In this document: piece by piece, positions 1 to 7,651 of the stretch | Layout of the letters: every line of letters starts with the position of its first letter | How positions within the stretch are numbered: position 1 is the first letter of the stretch | Assembly (NCBI GenBank): GCA_035500675.1 | Contig: DATJXA010000020.1 | Coordinates: forward strand, 1 to 8,614 | Length of the DNA stretch: 8,614 bases | Direction: 5' to 3' | From: JAGVPT01 sp035500675 | Lineage (GTDB): Bacteria > Bacteroidota > Ignavibacteria > UBA10030 > UBA8401 | Notes under the pieces: generated by a model | The model's input: the letters and a program-made list of their open reading frames with translations, nothing else | What the model was told of the DNA's origin: nothing | The model's database searches: none | Program-made: the position numbers and the translations under genes

Positions 1-222
1 GCCGAGAACCGTGTCGTTCAAGACCCCGGTGACCCAATAAGCAAAGTCGTTCGGCGGCTCGGGCGAAAGGTAATTATGCTGCTGCAGAAACCTGTGCGTA
101 TGATAATAGATCGAAGAGCCTGGCACTGTGCGCAACCCGTCGAGCAGCTCCGTTAAATTAGATGCTTTCTTCCCGAGTAAGATCGTCTGATCGAGTTTTG
201 AGAAAAAATGGAATGCTTCCAT
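1..222 (-). CDS. DUF5752-like protein, N-terminal 74 residues (runs off left edge)
   Basis: An open frame on the minus strand begins at ATG 220-222 and stays open to the window edge, so only the first 74 residues are visible. It starts MEAFHFFSKLDQTILLGKKA and continues with TVPGSSIYYHTHRFLQQHNY and PEPPNDFAYWV. From memory this pattern (xVPGSSIYYHTHRFL, then a SPEPPNDFAYW block) matches DUF5752, a family of unknown biochemical function often found beside glycosyltransferase and trehalose genes. I could not run a profile search. The start has an AAGGA SD at 233-237, 10 nt upstream; the two nearby upstream ATGs are out of frame. It begins 34 nt after the OtsA-OtsB stop on the same strand, so it is probably the third gene of the operon. 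The histidine-rich HTHRFLQQH stretch could bind metal or sugar, but that is speculation. No signal peptide or membrane segment appears in the visible part. Confidence 0.75.
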   Translation of the reverse strand, partial: MEAFHFFSKLDQTILLGKKASNLTELLDGLRTVPGSSIYYHTHRFLQQHNYLSPEPPNDFAYWVTGVLNDTVLG

Positions 223-256
223 GTTTCATTCATCCTTTTAAAAAATATGACATTCT

Positions 257-2452
257 CTATTTTGCGAGCTGATGAAGCAGCGCCCGAACTTCTTGGTACG
301 ATTTAAGGTTGTATTTCGCCTTCGATGTCCGCAAACCAACTTTGATGGAATATGCGTTGCCCGGCAGCACCGCGAAAAGATCTTCGTCTGTCCAATCGTC
401 CCCCATGGCAAGAATAAAATCGGGGTTTGTGTTTGCCAGAAACCGCGAATAGAACACGCCTTTACCGATCCCGCCGGTACGGACTTCTACGGTTTTATCT
501 CCCGGCACGACTTGAATGCTGAGGTTCATCGTGAAATTCGTCAGCGTATCGAGAAGCTCTCTTGCGGCAACGGCGGCCGATTCGCTTTCGGCGTTCCTAT
601 AGTGCCATACGAGGGAAAAAGTTTTCTCCTCGATGAAAGATTCGGGAATGCGGTTGACGAAGAGTTCCATAATTGGCCTGATCTCCTTTTTCCACGTATC
701 TTCCGCGGGTGTGACCGTCGGCGTCCACTCAGCGTCGGTAATGTTCCTCATCCATCCGCCATGCTCCGCGACCAGCGTCAACTCTTTCGAGTCGAACCAT
801 TCCTGAAGTGTTTTCCTATCCCTCCCACTAATGATAACAACGCGGACGCTCCCGTTGTTCGCGAGATGGTCTATGAGGTCGACTAATTCTTTATCGGGGA
901 CAGCTTCGCCGGGACTTTTCGCAAACGGAACGAGCGTGCCGTCGTAATCCGTCACGATTAATTTTGTCGCCGCTTTTTTGAAATCTTGGATCAAGTTGTT
1001 TCGCGCTGAGCCGTCCAGCATTTTCACTGCCAGCGTCGCCGACGTTTCACCTACATCTTCAAGCCGTTTGAAAAAGCGCTGCACCCAATCTTTGATATCA
1101 TGAGTACGCAGACGCTCTTTCATGACCCGGTTTCTGCGAATTTGTTCCTCCTCGGGCATGCTGAGGGCTTTCAAGAGGGCCTCCGCAATATCCTCTTTGC
1201 TATTCGGGTTGACAATGATCGCTTCGAGCAATTCCTTTGATGCGCCTGTCATTTCACTGAGGATCAGCACACCTTTTCCGCCGTTTTTGACGGCGAGATA
1301 TTCTTTCGTCACGAGATTCATGCCATCCCGCAGCGGCGTCACCAGCGCAATATCGGCACAGGAATACAAGCCGATAAGCTCGCTGAACGTGAGCGATCGA
1401 TAAATGTATCCGACCGGGATCCAGTAAAGAGTTCCAAAGCTGCTGTTGATGTTTCCAATCAATTCATCGATTTCTCTTTTTAAGGATGCATAGCGCTCAA
1501 CTTTTTCTCTCGAAGGAACGACCACGAGAAAGAAAATGATCTTCTCATGCCATTCAGGATGGCGCTCGAAAAACTCCCTGATCCCTTCCAGGCTTTCCGG
1601 AATTCCTTTGGTATAGTCGAGACGGGAGACCATGAGGACAGTTTTGCGGGATTTTAGCCGGTTGCGCATTTTCCCGATCTCCACGGACATCGACTCATCG
1701 TGCGGCGCGGCGGCGTACTTATCGTAGTCTATTCCCATCGGGAAGACATCCGCTTGCACGATCCGGGTTCCGATCATCATTTGTCCAAGGGAGTTGTCGT
1801 GCCCGAGCACGCGCCGTGCGCTGCCGAGAAAAGCCTGCACATAATCGTGCGTGTGAAACCCGAGAAGATCGGCGCCGAGCATGTGCTCTATCATTTCTTG
1901 ATGGCGGGGGAGGAGCCTGAAGATATCGTAATGCGGAAAGGGGATATGAAGAAAAAATCCGATCACCGCATTCGGAAGTTTGTCGCGCAAATATTGAGGC
2001 AGCAGAAGAAGGTGATAGTCGTGAACCCAAATGACGTCGCCGGGCTTGTAGATTTCAAGCGCCTTGCTGCAGAAATGCTGATTCGCTTTTTTGTAGGCCT
2101 CCCATTCCGCAGCCGTATATTTTGCGTTCGACGGAAATGAATGGAAGATCGGCCAAATGGTGCGGTTTGAATATCCCTCGTAATATTTTTCAGAAATATT
2201 TTCTTGGAGAAATACTGGATAATAACCGTGCTTCGATATGAGGCGCGATTCAACATCCTTGCGTTCATCCTTTCGCACAACGCCGGGCCATCCTATCCAT
2301 ACCGTCTGGTAATTCGATGGTAAAGAACTAAGCCCTGTCGCAAGTCCGCCCGAACTCGGCACCAGCTCTACTTCCCTCCCGTTCTGTTTCACGCTCACCG
2401 GCAGACGATTTGCGACGATGAGGATCCTCCGTTTTTCCTGCGATGTCGGCAT
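257..2452 (-). CDS. otsAB: Bifunctional trehalose-6-phosphate synthase/phosphatase (OtsA-OtsB fusion)
   Basis: This cytosolic enzyme joins UDP-glucose and glucose-6-phosphate to give trehalose-6-phosphate, then removes the phosphate to give trehalose. With the start at 2452 it has 731 residues. The GT20 synthase domain covers about 8-465. Its E. coli OtsA active-site residues align at constant spacing: R16, GG at 35-36, D145, H169 (FFLHIPFPH), R277 and K282 (SRLDYTKG), D376 and E384 (RDGMNLVTKE). The HAD phosphatase domain covers about 495-725, with nucleophile motif DYDGT (D502, D504), SGRD at 542-545, GDKTVEVR with K653, and GDDWTDED from 684. Both domains look complete, so both activities are expected. 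A further in-frame ATG lies at 2470, but a strong SD (AGAGGTGA) sits just before the ATG at 2452, so I chose 2452. The gene follows the mscS stop by 4 nt and precedes the DUF5752-like gene. TPS-TPP fusions are known in several phyla, so the fusion itself is not novel. Confidence 0.97.
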   Translation of the reverse strand: MPTSQEKRRILIVANRLPVSVKQNGREVELVPSSGGLATGLSSLPSNYQTVWIGWPGVVRKDERKDVESRLISKHGYYPVFLQENISEKYYEGYSNRTIWPIFHSFPSNAKYTAAEWEAYKKANQHFCSKALEIYKPGDVIWVHDYHLLLLPQYLRDKLPNAVIGFFLHIPFPHYDIFRLLPRHQEMIEHMLGADLLGFHTHDYVQAFLGSARRVLGHDNSLGQMMIGTRIVQADVFPMGIDYDKYAAAPHDESMSVEIGKMRNRLKSRKTVLMVSRLDYTKGIPESLEGIREFFERHPEWHEKIIFFLVVVPSREKVERYASLKREIDELIGNINSSFGTLYWIPVGYIYRSLTFSELIGLYSCADIALVTPLRDGMNLVTKEYLAVKNGGKGVLILSEMTGASKELLEAIIVNPNSKEDIAEALLKALSMPEEEQIRRNRVMKERLRTHDIKDWVQRFFKRLEDVGETSATLAVKMLDGSARNNLIQDFKKAATKLIVTDYDGTLVPFAKSPGEAVPDKELVDLIDHLANNGSVRVVIISGRDRKTLQEWFDSKELTLVAEHGGWMRNITDAEWTPTVTPAEDTWKKEIRPIMELFVNRIPESFIEEKTFSLVWHYRNAESESAAVAARELLDTLTNFTMNLSIQVVPGDKTVEVRTGGIGKGVFYSRFLANTNPDFILAMGDDWTDEDLFAVLPGNAYSIKVGLRTSKAKYNLKSYQEVRALLHQLAK

Positions 2453-2456
2453 CTGG

Positions 2457-2464
2457 TCACCTCT
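2457..2464 (-). promoter_or_regulatory. SD of otsAB inside the end of mscS
   Basis: On the minus strand AGAGGTGA lies 4 nt before the ATG at 2452, and its TGA is the stop codon of the channel gene. This decides the otsAB start and implies that ribosomes finishing mscS can reinitiate on otsAB (translational coupling). Confidence 0.75.
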
Positions 2465-3560
2465 CTCCATCGTTCAATGAAATTGAGGGGGTTTCTTTGG
2501 GAGCGGGAACGATATGCACTGTGTGAGTTGGGTACGCGAACTCAATGCCTTCTTCCTCAAATTTTTTGCATAACTCAAGGTTGATCTCTTGCTGGAGATC
2601 CATATAAAGATTGTAATCCGGGCTCAAAACGTAGTATGCCACCTCATAATTAAGCGCTGAGTTCCCGAATTCCTTGAAATGCGCTCTATCGAAACGGATG
2701 TCGGTCTTTGAGGCAATGATGTCGCGGACCATCGAGCCGATCCGCGCCAGCTTATCGTGAGGAGTTTCGTACTTCACACCGAACGTAAAGACGATGCGCC
2801 GCTCATTCATTCTCTTGTAATTCCTGATCCGGCAGCGAAGGAGGTCGGCATTCGAGAAGATGATCTGTTCACCCGACAGGCTTCGGATGCGCGTCGTCCG
2901 CAAGCCTATGTACTCCACCGCCCCAAGGTATGCTTCGACGACAATGAAATCCCCGATGACGAACGGCTTGTCGAGTACAATAGAGAGCGAGGCAAGCACA
3001 TCGCCAAGCATTGATTGAACCGCCAAGGCGACGGCAATTCCTCCGACGCCCAAGCCCGCTATCAGGGTGGTGATGTTGACTCCGAGGTTATCGAGCGCAA
3101 GCAGAAGGACAACAGACCAGAGAACGAGGCGGCCAAAGAAGCCGAGGGCAACGAGCGTCGTTGCGCTCGACGGGTCTTCGTCTTTCCTTCGCTTGCTCGT
3201 CTTCCGGACGAGATATTCGATGACGTTGGTTCCCCAGACGACGACCTGGCCCAAGAGAGCGAGAACTGCAACTTTCCGAACGATGAGCACAATGGCCGGG
3301 GAGAGATCAAGGGTAAGCGAAGAGGCAAAAAGAGAGAGGATGATCAGGAAAAAAGACTTCGTTCTTTTTAGCATTTCAACGACAAGGTCGTCGACGTCGG
3401 TGGATGTTTGAGCGGCAAACGCGCCAAGTCGTTTGACAATGATGGCTTTTAGAATAACCAGGCCGGCAAGGCAAAGCAACGCAAGGCCGAGCGAGGTCAA
3501 CCATTCAAGAACGGTATTTCCGAAGTATATTCGAGCAAGCATGTCCATTTCATGATTCAT
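2457..3560 (-). CDS. mscS: MscS-family small-conductance mechanosensitive channel
   Basis: A 367-residue inner-membrane channel that opens under membrane tension and lets solutes out during hypo-osmotic shock. Hydrophobic segments lie near 18-42, 69-82, 88-115, 137-158 and 164-195, more than the three helices of E. coli MscS (286 aa). The last is the pore helix: Gly/Ala-rich LIAGLGVGGIAVALAVQ followed by LGDVLASLSIVLDKPF. After it come the family's beta-domain motifs GDFIVV, GAVEYIGLRTTRIR and FSNADL, then the mixed alpha/beta C-terminal domain to about 352. The loop at 228-236 reads LSGEQIIFS where many homologues have a DG..V.IPN pattern; this is mild divergence. The ATG at 3560 is used, with only a weak GGA/AGGAAA upstream; Met5 or Met7 are possible alternative starts. 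It is the first gene of an operon with otsAB and a DUF5752-like gene, which fits a role in osmotic adaptation. Confidence 0.94.
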   Translation of the reverse strand: MNHEMDMLARIYFGNTVLEWLTSLGLALLCLAGLVILKAIIVKRLGAFAAQTSTDVDDLVVEMLKRTKSFFLIILSLFASSLTLDLSPAIVLIVRKVAVLALLGQVVVWGTNVIEYLVRKTSKRRKDEDPSSATTLVALGFFGRLVLWSVVLLLALDNLGVNITTLIAGLGVGGIAVALAVQSMLGDVLASLSIVLDKPFVIGDFIVVEAYLGAVEYIGLRTTRIRSLSGEQIIFSNADLLRCRIRNYKRMNERRIVFTFGVKYETPHDKLARIGSMVRDIIASKTDIRFDRAHFKEFGNSALNYEVAYYVLSPDYNLYMDLQQEINLELCKKFEEEGIEFAYPTHTVHIVPAPKETPSISLNDGER

Positions 3561-3621
3561 AGAATTTCCAGGTTTCCTCAGGCACTCAACAATGCAAAGA
3601 CTCTAGAAAATCGGAACGAAT

Positions 3622-3646
3622 GGAGACGATGTTGTAATTCGTCTCC
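3622..3646. repeat. Perfect 8-bp inverted repeat upstream of mscS
   Basis: GGAGACGA at 3622-3629 pairs with TCGTCTCC at 3639-3646 across a 9-nt loop. It lies 62 nt before the mscS start, with no T-run after it on either strand, so it is not an intrinsic terminator. It could be an operator or a hairpin in the mscS leader; the sequence does not say which. Confidence 0.5.
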
Positions 3647-3908
3647 GATCTGTGACGATCCGTTGTGTCGCTTCTTTGTTGATGTCGCCGAATTATCGGT
3701 TTCGCAATCGGCTGAGCGTTGAATTTCTTTTTACGTCGATCGTATTTCGAAATTCTCTTACCAGCGAATTACATATTTCGCGGATAAGTTGTAGACGGGA
3801 ATTGCCAAAAAGGGAATGGAGACATGGCCGACGGTGTCTATCTGCCACGATTTGGGGCGAAAACGGGAAAAACCGACAATCGGAGTTCGATAAGCCCTAT
3901 TATTAAAA

Positions 3909-3976
3909 TAGAAATTCTGACAACGATGTCAAGTAAATGCAGGAAAAAATCCCGATTTTTTATTTCAGAATTTTTA
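3909..3976. repeat. Nested inverted repeat (long hairpin)
   Basis: TAGAAATTCTGA at 3909-3920 pairs with TCAGAATTTTTA at 3965-3976 (11 of 12; the exception can be a G-U pair). Inside, AAAAAAT at 3944-3950 pairs with ATTTTTT at 3955-3961 around a CCCG loop. If transcribed it would form a long stem-loop. It sits between two outward-facing transcription units, where a terminator for either would make no sense. Confidence 0.55.
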
Positions 3977-4262
3977 GCGCAAAAAATACAGGCAGATATC
4001 ACGCTTTAGCTGTCGCGCTGGTTACTGACTTCGCACTTGATTTTTCGCGGCGCGAAGATGAGTAGCAAGAGAAGTTTTACCAGTTGTTGAGGGTCAGGTT
4101 CTATACGTCTCTAACATCTGCGTAGTGAGTTACTTTCAGAAACCTTTCAAGAGTTTATTGATTGAACATTGGAAAACTTTAGCATTTGCTCATTTTAGAT
4201 AAAAAGTCTTCAGAAGGTTTGCGGCCAATCGTCAAAGGTAACCTACTCGCAACATTTACGGT

Positions 4263-4384
4263 GGTGTCTCAGTTTGAAAATGAACCGGACACTCAAACCT
4301 TTTGGTTAGTTCAAGGTGAAGGCTTTTAACGAACTTAAGAGAAAAGTGTCCGGTTCATTTCTGCATTAGTCAAACTGATACACC
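4263..4384. mobile_element. MITE-like element or insertion-sequence remnant with nested terminal inverted repeats
   Basis: The outer arms GGTGTCTCAGTTTG (4263-4276) and CAAACTGATACACC (4371-4384) are inverted copies matching at 13 of 14 positions. The inner arms ATGAACCGGACACT (4280-4293) and AGTGTCCGGTTCAT (4345-4358) match perfectly. The spacer between inner and outer arm is 3 nt on the left and 12 nt on the right. Trimmed by two bases the element starts TG and ends CA, as many transposable elements do. The interior (about 50 nt) has no gene. Repeated motifs within each end recall the multi-repeat ends of IS21-like elements, but this is only a resemblance. No clean target-site duplication is visible; ACATTT occurs on both sides, 5 nt and 3 nt away, which may be chance. 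As RNA or cruciform DNA it would fold into a long hairpin. Confidence 0.65.
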
Positions 4385-4512
4385 CTCACATTTGCTTTAG
4401 AGATGAGAGAGTATTACATTTTGGGCGCACCCCGAACAACACCTATATTTCCATATCAATATATTCGGCAGTTGGCGATACCGGCCGTCAGGACGGATGC
4501 GTAAATCTGTAT

Positions 4513-4541
4513 TTGGATTTTCTTTGAATAAATCATATTTT
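4513..4541 (+). promoter_or_regulatory. Candidate promoter of the response-regulator gene
   Basis: TTGGAT at 4513-4518 and TATTTT at 4536-4541 are separated by 17 nt, 54 nt before the ATG at 4596. This fits a sigma-70-like promoter, but in an AT-rich stretch such matches are easy to find. Confidence 0.35.
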
Positions 4542-4580
4542 ACCACGCATCATCTGGTTTGAAGAGTTAAATTTTTGATA

Positions 4581-4586
4581 GGAAGG
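4581..4586 (+). promoter_or_regulatory. SD that fixes the response-regulator start
   Basis: GGAAGG lies 9 nt before ATG 4596. A TTG in the same frame at 4575 would be upstream of this site and has no SD of its own, so ATG 4596 is preferred. Confidence 0.7.
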
Positions 4587-4595
4587 TTATTGCGA

Positions 4596-5321
4596 ATGAC
4601 GGAGTCCCCTCTGTTGCACATTCTTCTCGTTGACGATGAAGATTCATTCCGACTCAGCATCGAAATGGGGTTGAAAATGACCGACAGCTTCACGGTCGAG
4701 TCGTGCGATTCCGGCGAAAGTGCGGTTGAGCTTTTAAAAGATAAGACATACGACGTCATTCTTCTCGACAACAGGATGGGGGAGATGTCGGGAATGGATG
4801 TGCTTGAATGGATGCACTCCCAAAAGATCACGACTCCGGTTATTCTGGTCACCGCCGCCGGCTCGGAATCGACGGCGATCGAGGCGATGCAGCTCGGGGT
4901 GTACGATTATATCCGAAAAGACCACATCGATGTCGAACGCCTCTCCATTGCGGTCAAAAGCGTTCATGAACGCTATCTCTACCGCAAACAGATCATTGAG
5001 AATGACGCAAAGGAGAGGTTGCTGATGGAAAAACAGCACGAGCTCGACTCTCTCCATACATTCCACGATACTGTGAACACCGTCGGTCAATTGGTCGAAA
5101 AAAGCCTCGAGGAACTTGCTGCGAACGTCGAACGGTCGGGCAAGGAATTGATGAGTACCATCGAAGAAAAAAATAGGACGCGGTGCGAGCGGATCTTTGA
5201 AGAGCTCCGTCAAAACATCGAAATCGCATCGTCGGGTGTGATTTCGATGCGCAACCTCTCTACAATGGTCACTCGGAAACTGGACGAAATTCATATTGCC
5301 ACGCCTCGCGTCCAACGTTGA
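4596..5321 (+). CDS. Response regulator with a helical C-terminal domain
   Basis: A 241-residue cytoplasmic signalling protein. Residues about 6-122 form a CheY-like receiver with all key residues: acidic pair D13-D14 (LVDDED), phospho-acceptor D58 (ILLDNRMG), T86 (ILVTAAGS), Y105 and K108 (YDYIRKD). A sensor kinase should phosphorylate D58. Residues about 124-235 have no helix-turn-helix, GGDEF, EAL, HD-GYP or ATPase motif. They look like long charged helices: a linker of about 124-155, one helix with HDTVN at 157-161, and a second at about 188-230. That resembles the two-helix dimerisation domain of histidine kinases without the ATP-binding domain. The output may therefore be protein-protein contact or phosphotransfer, not DNA binding; this is inference. 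No kinase gene is adjacent. It is probably transcribed alone, divergently from the osmotic operon, and a regulatory link to that operon is possible but unproven. Confidence 0.92.
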   Translation: MTESPLLHILLVDDEDSFRLSIEMGLKMTDSFTVESCDSGESAVELLKDKTYDVILLDNRMGEMSGMDVLEWMHSQKITTPVILVTAAGSESTAIEAMQLGVYDYIRKDHIDVERLSIAVKSVHERYLYRKQIIENDAKERLLMEKQHELDSLHTFHDTVNTVGQLVEKSLEELAANVERSGKELMSTIEEKNRTRCERIFEELRQNIEIASSGVISMRNLSTMVTRKLDEIHIATPRVQR

Positions 5322-5432
5322 CCGTCCATTTCTCCGCGCCAGAACTCAGTTTGCTGATTGAAATTCCCTTGCCTTTCTGACCGAGCAATAAGCATTAAAT
5401 TTTTGTGACTTTTAAGTTTCTTTCAAATAAAA

Positions 5433-5437
5433 AGAGG
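5433..5437 (+). promoter_or_regulatory. SD that fixes the dipeptidyl-peptidase start
   Basis: AGAGG lies 6 nt before ATG 5444. An upstream in-frame GTG at 5405 would place charged residues before the signal peptide and has no SD, so ATG 5444 is used. Confidence 0.7.
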
Positions 5438-5443
5438 ATCGTG

Positions 5444-7651
5444 ATGCGTACAGGACGCGCGATAATTCTGTGGTCTCTCCTTTTTGCAGCGGCGGCGTTG
5501 GTATCAAACGCCCAAGAAGGGAGAAAAGACCTTACTCTTAATGAGATTTTTAACTCCCAAACGTTTGCTGGAAAGACTGTCTCGGGCGTTCACTGGATGA
5601 ATGATGGCAATCGGTTTTCGTTCTATGAAAGGGATACGGCCAGCGACGCAGTGAATATTGTGATCCATGATGTTCGAAAGGGGACGAAGACCGTTATCCT
5701 CAGTACGTCGTCATTGAAGTTACACGACGACGACCCGACATTTCGTTTCATAACCTACCAGTGGTCTCCGGACGAACATCAGATCCTTTTTATTTCCGCT
5801 CCACCTTCACGAGAGTATCTTTCGCGGTTGACGCCCGCTGGGAATGTTTTTTTATACGACCTGAAGACAAAACTATTTCGACGCTTGACGAATGTCAATG
5901 TACCGCAGTATAACGTCAAATTTTCTCCGGACGGAAAGTCTATCGGCTTTGTTCGCGGCAATAATATTTTCATCATAGATCTGGCGACCGGCGAGGAACA
6001 GCCTCTCACCACGGATGGGGGAGATCACATTATCAACGGGAGGTTTGATTGGGTGTACGAAGAAGAGTTTGAAATTTCAGACGGCTGGCGCTGGTCTCCT
6101 GACAGCAAGCATATTGCCTTCTGGCGCTTGGACGAGAACAGAGTTCCCCAGTACACGATGACCGAGTGGGATTCCCTGCACCTCACGCTGATACCGATGA
6201 GATATCCAAAGGCGGGAGAACAAAACTCGATCGTGAAGATCGGCGTCGTCGATGTCGCAACGAAAGCAATACGATGGATGGACCTCGGGTCGAACGACGA
6301 TATCTATATTCCGAGAATGCAATGGACGCTCGACCCCGACGTGTTGGCAATCGAAAGGTTGAACCGAGCCCAAAACGCCATCGAGCTTCTGTTTGCCGAT
6401 ATCTCAACCGGGACTACAAAAACCATCTTGACGGATACAGATGATAAATGGATCGATGTGAACAACGACCTCACATTCTTGCACAGCGACGAGTTTATCT
6501 GGCTATCGGAAAAGGACGGTTACCGTCATTTATATCTTTATAAGAACGATGGCGGTCTCGTAAATCAAATTACTAAGGGAACGTGGGAAGTCGACATGTT
6601 CTACGGCGTTGATGAGCGCTCCGGCGTTCTCTATTACTCTTCTACCGAAGTGTCGCCCCTCGAACGACAGATTTATCGCATCCGCCTCGACGGGAAAAAA
6701 CAAGTTCGACTCTCGACGGCGCCGGGAACCCATGCCGCCAATTTCTCGCCGACCTACAAGTATTATCTCGACACATTCTCGGACGTTTCAACTCCGCCGC
6801 ACATCACCGCAGTCGACAACGAAGGCAAAAGTATTTCGGTCATTGAAGAGAACGATATGCTGATGTTGAAAGACTACCCTTTAGCGAAAAAGACATTCCG
6901 GACTTTTACAACCTCGGATGGGGTTTCTCTTAACGCATCGATGATCACGCCGGTGGATTTTGATTCGACGAAACGCTATCCCGTTCTCATGTATGTATAC
7001 GGAGGTCCCGGTTCGCAAGAAGTGCGCAACGAATGGGGACGGACTACCGATGTTTTGTGGTATTCATACTTGACTGAAAAAGGATATCTCATATTTACGA
7101 TCGACAACAGGCAAACCGGAGGACGAGGAAAAGCGTTTGAAACTCTTGGGTTTAGAAATTTAGGGAAGTGGGAAGTCAACGATCATATTGAGGCTGCAAA
7201 ATACCTCGCCACGTTGCCCTACGTCGACAAAAACCGTATCGGCATTTGGGGATGGAGTTATGGCGGGTATGTATCGAGCATGGTGATCCTCAACGCGGCC
7301 GATTATTTTAAGACAGCGGTAGCAGTAGCGCCCGTTACAAATTGGCGCTACTACGACGACATTTACACGGAGCGATATATGGGAACCCCACAGAACAATC
7401 CCGAGGGATACAAAGCAAGTTCGCCCATCACTTATGCGTCTCAGTTGAAAGGGAAGTTCCTTCTTATACACGGAACGAGCGATGACAACGTTCATTTCCA
7501 GAATACGGCAAACTTTGTCGAGGTGCTCGAAAAGGCAAACAAACAATTTTCTGTCAGGTTCTATCCTGATAAAAACCACAGTATCTATGGCGGCGTCACT
7601 CGCCTCAATCTTTACACGCTGATCACCGACTTTATTCTTGCGAACCTTTGA
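5444..7651 (+). CDS. Secreted S9B dipeptidyl peptidase IV-like serine peptidase
   Basis: A 735-residue exported enzyme expected to release N-terminal dipeptides, typically X-Pro or X-Ala, from peptides in the periplasm. Residues 1-23 are a signal peptide (basic start, LLFAAAALV core, cleavage likely after SNA before Q24). A beta-propeller (DPPIV_N) covers about 60-460 and carries DWVYEEE at 202-208, the double-glutamate motif that holds the substrate's free N-terminus. The alpha/beta hydrolase domain from about 500 has YGGPGSQ with oxyanion Y519, nucleophile S605 in GWSYGGY, D680 in HGTSDDNVHF, N682, and H712 in DKNHSIYGG. The D-to-H spacing of 32 equals that of human DPP4. Length matches the family and no damage is seen. 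It stands alone, 122 nt after the response regulator and on the same strand. Role: probably peptide scavenging by an amino-acid-using cell. A more exact substrate cannot be read from sequence. Confidence 0.95.
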   Translation: MRTGRAIILWSLLFAAAALVSNAQEGRKDLTLNEIFNSQTFAGKTVSGVHWMNDGNRFSFYERDTASDAVNIVIHDVRKGTKTVILSTSSLKLHDDDPTFRFITYQWSPDEHQILFISAPPSREYLSRLTPAGNVFLYDLKTKLFRRLTNVNVPQYNVKFSPDGKSIGFVRGNNIFIIDLATGEEQPLTTDGGDHIINGRFDWVYEEEFEISDGWRWSPDSKHIAFWRLDENRVPQYTMTEWDSLHLTLIPMRYPKAGEQNSIVKIGVVDVATKAIRWMDLGSNDDIYIPRMQWTLDPDVLAIERLNRAQNAIELLFADISTGTTKTILTDTDDKWIDVNNDLTFLHSDEFIWLSEKDGYRHLYLYKNDGGLVNQITKGTWEVDMFYGVDERSGVLYYSSTEVSPLERQIYRIRLDGKKQVRLSTAPGTHAANFSPTYKYYLDTFSDVSTPPHITAVDNEGKSISVIEENDMLMLKDYPLAKKTFRTFTTSDGVSLNASMITPVDFDSTKRYPVLMYVYGGPGSQEVRNEWGRTTDVLWYSYLTEKGYLIFTIDNRQTGGRGKAFETLGFRNLGKWEVNDHIEAAKYLATLPYVDKNRIGIWGWSYGGYVSSMVILNAADYFKTAVAVAPVTNWRYYDDIYTERYMGTPQNNPEGYKASSPITYASQLKGKFLLIHGTSDDNVHFQNTANFVEVLEKANKQFSVRFYPDKNHSIYGGVTRLNLYTLITDFILANL

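Larger units (their letters stand above)
3561..4595. other. 1-kb intergenic region between divergent transcription units
   Basis: No convincing gene on either strand. The longest plus frames (84 and 61 codons at 3652-4009) lack a recognisable family, have no good SD and overlap inverted repeats. Structures visible here are the hairpin at 3622-3646; several CCGA-N3/4-TCGG dyads (for example 3688-3699 and 3873-3883); a nested AT-rich hairpin at 3909-3976; a TTCGC-GGC-GCGAA hairpin at 4044-4056; and the MITE-like element at 4263-4384. Promoters for both the leftward operon and the rightward response regulator should lie here. The stretch 4057-4262 shows nothing I can name. Confidence 0.7.

Noticed and set aside
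1700..2140. 146-codon plus-strand frame opposite otsAB
   Set aside because: Antisense shadow of the conserved GT20 domain; no SD and no recognisable family.
3652..3906. 84-codon plus-strand frame in the intergenic region
   Set aside because: No SD, arginine- and serine-rich random-looking sequence, overlaps several dyads, no recognised motif.
4470..4510. Riboswitch-like GC-rich hairpin before the response regulator (CCGT-CAGG-ACGG at 4485-4496)
   Set aside because: Only 4 bp, no match to a riboswitch core I know, and upstream of the candidate promoter.
4734..5315. 193-codon minus-strand frame opposite the response regulator
   Set aside because: Mirror of a clear receiver-domain gene; composition and lack of a start context mark it as a shadow.
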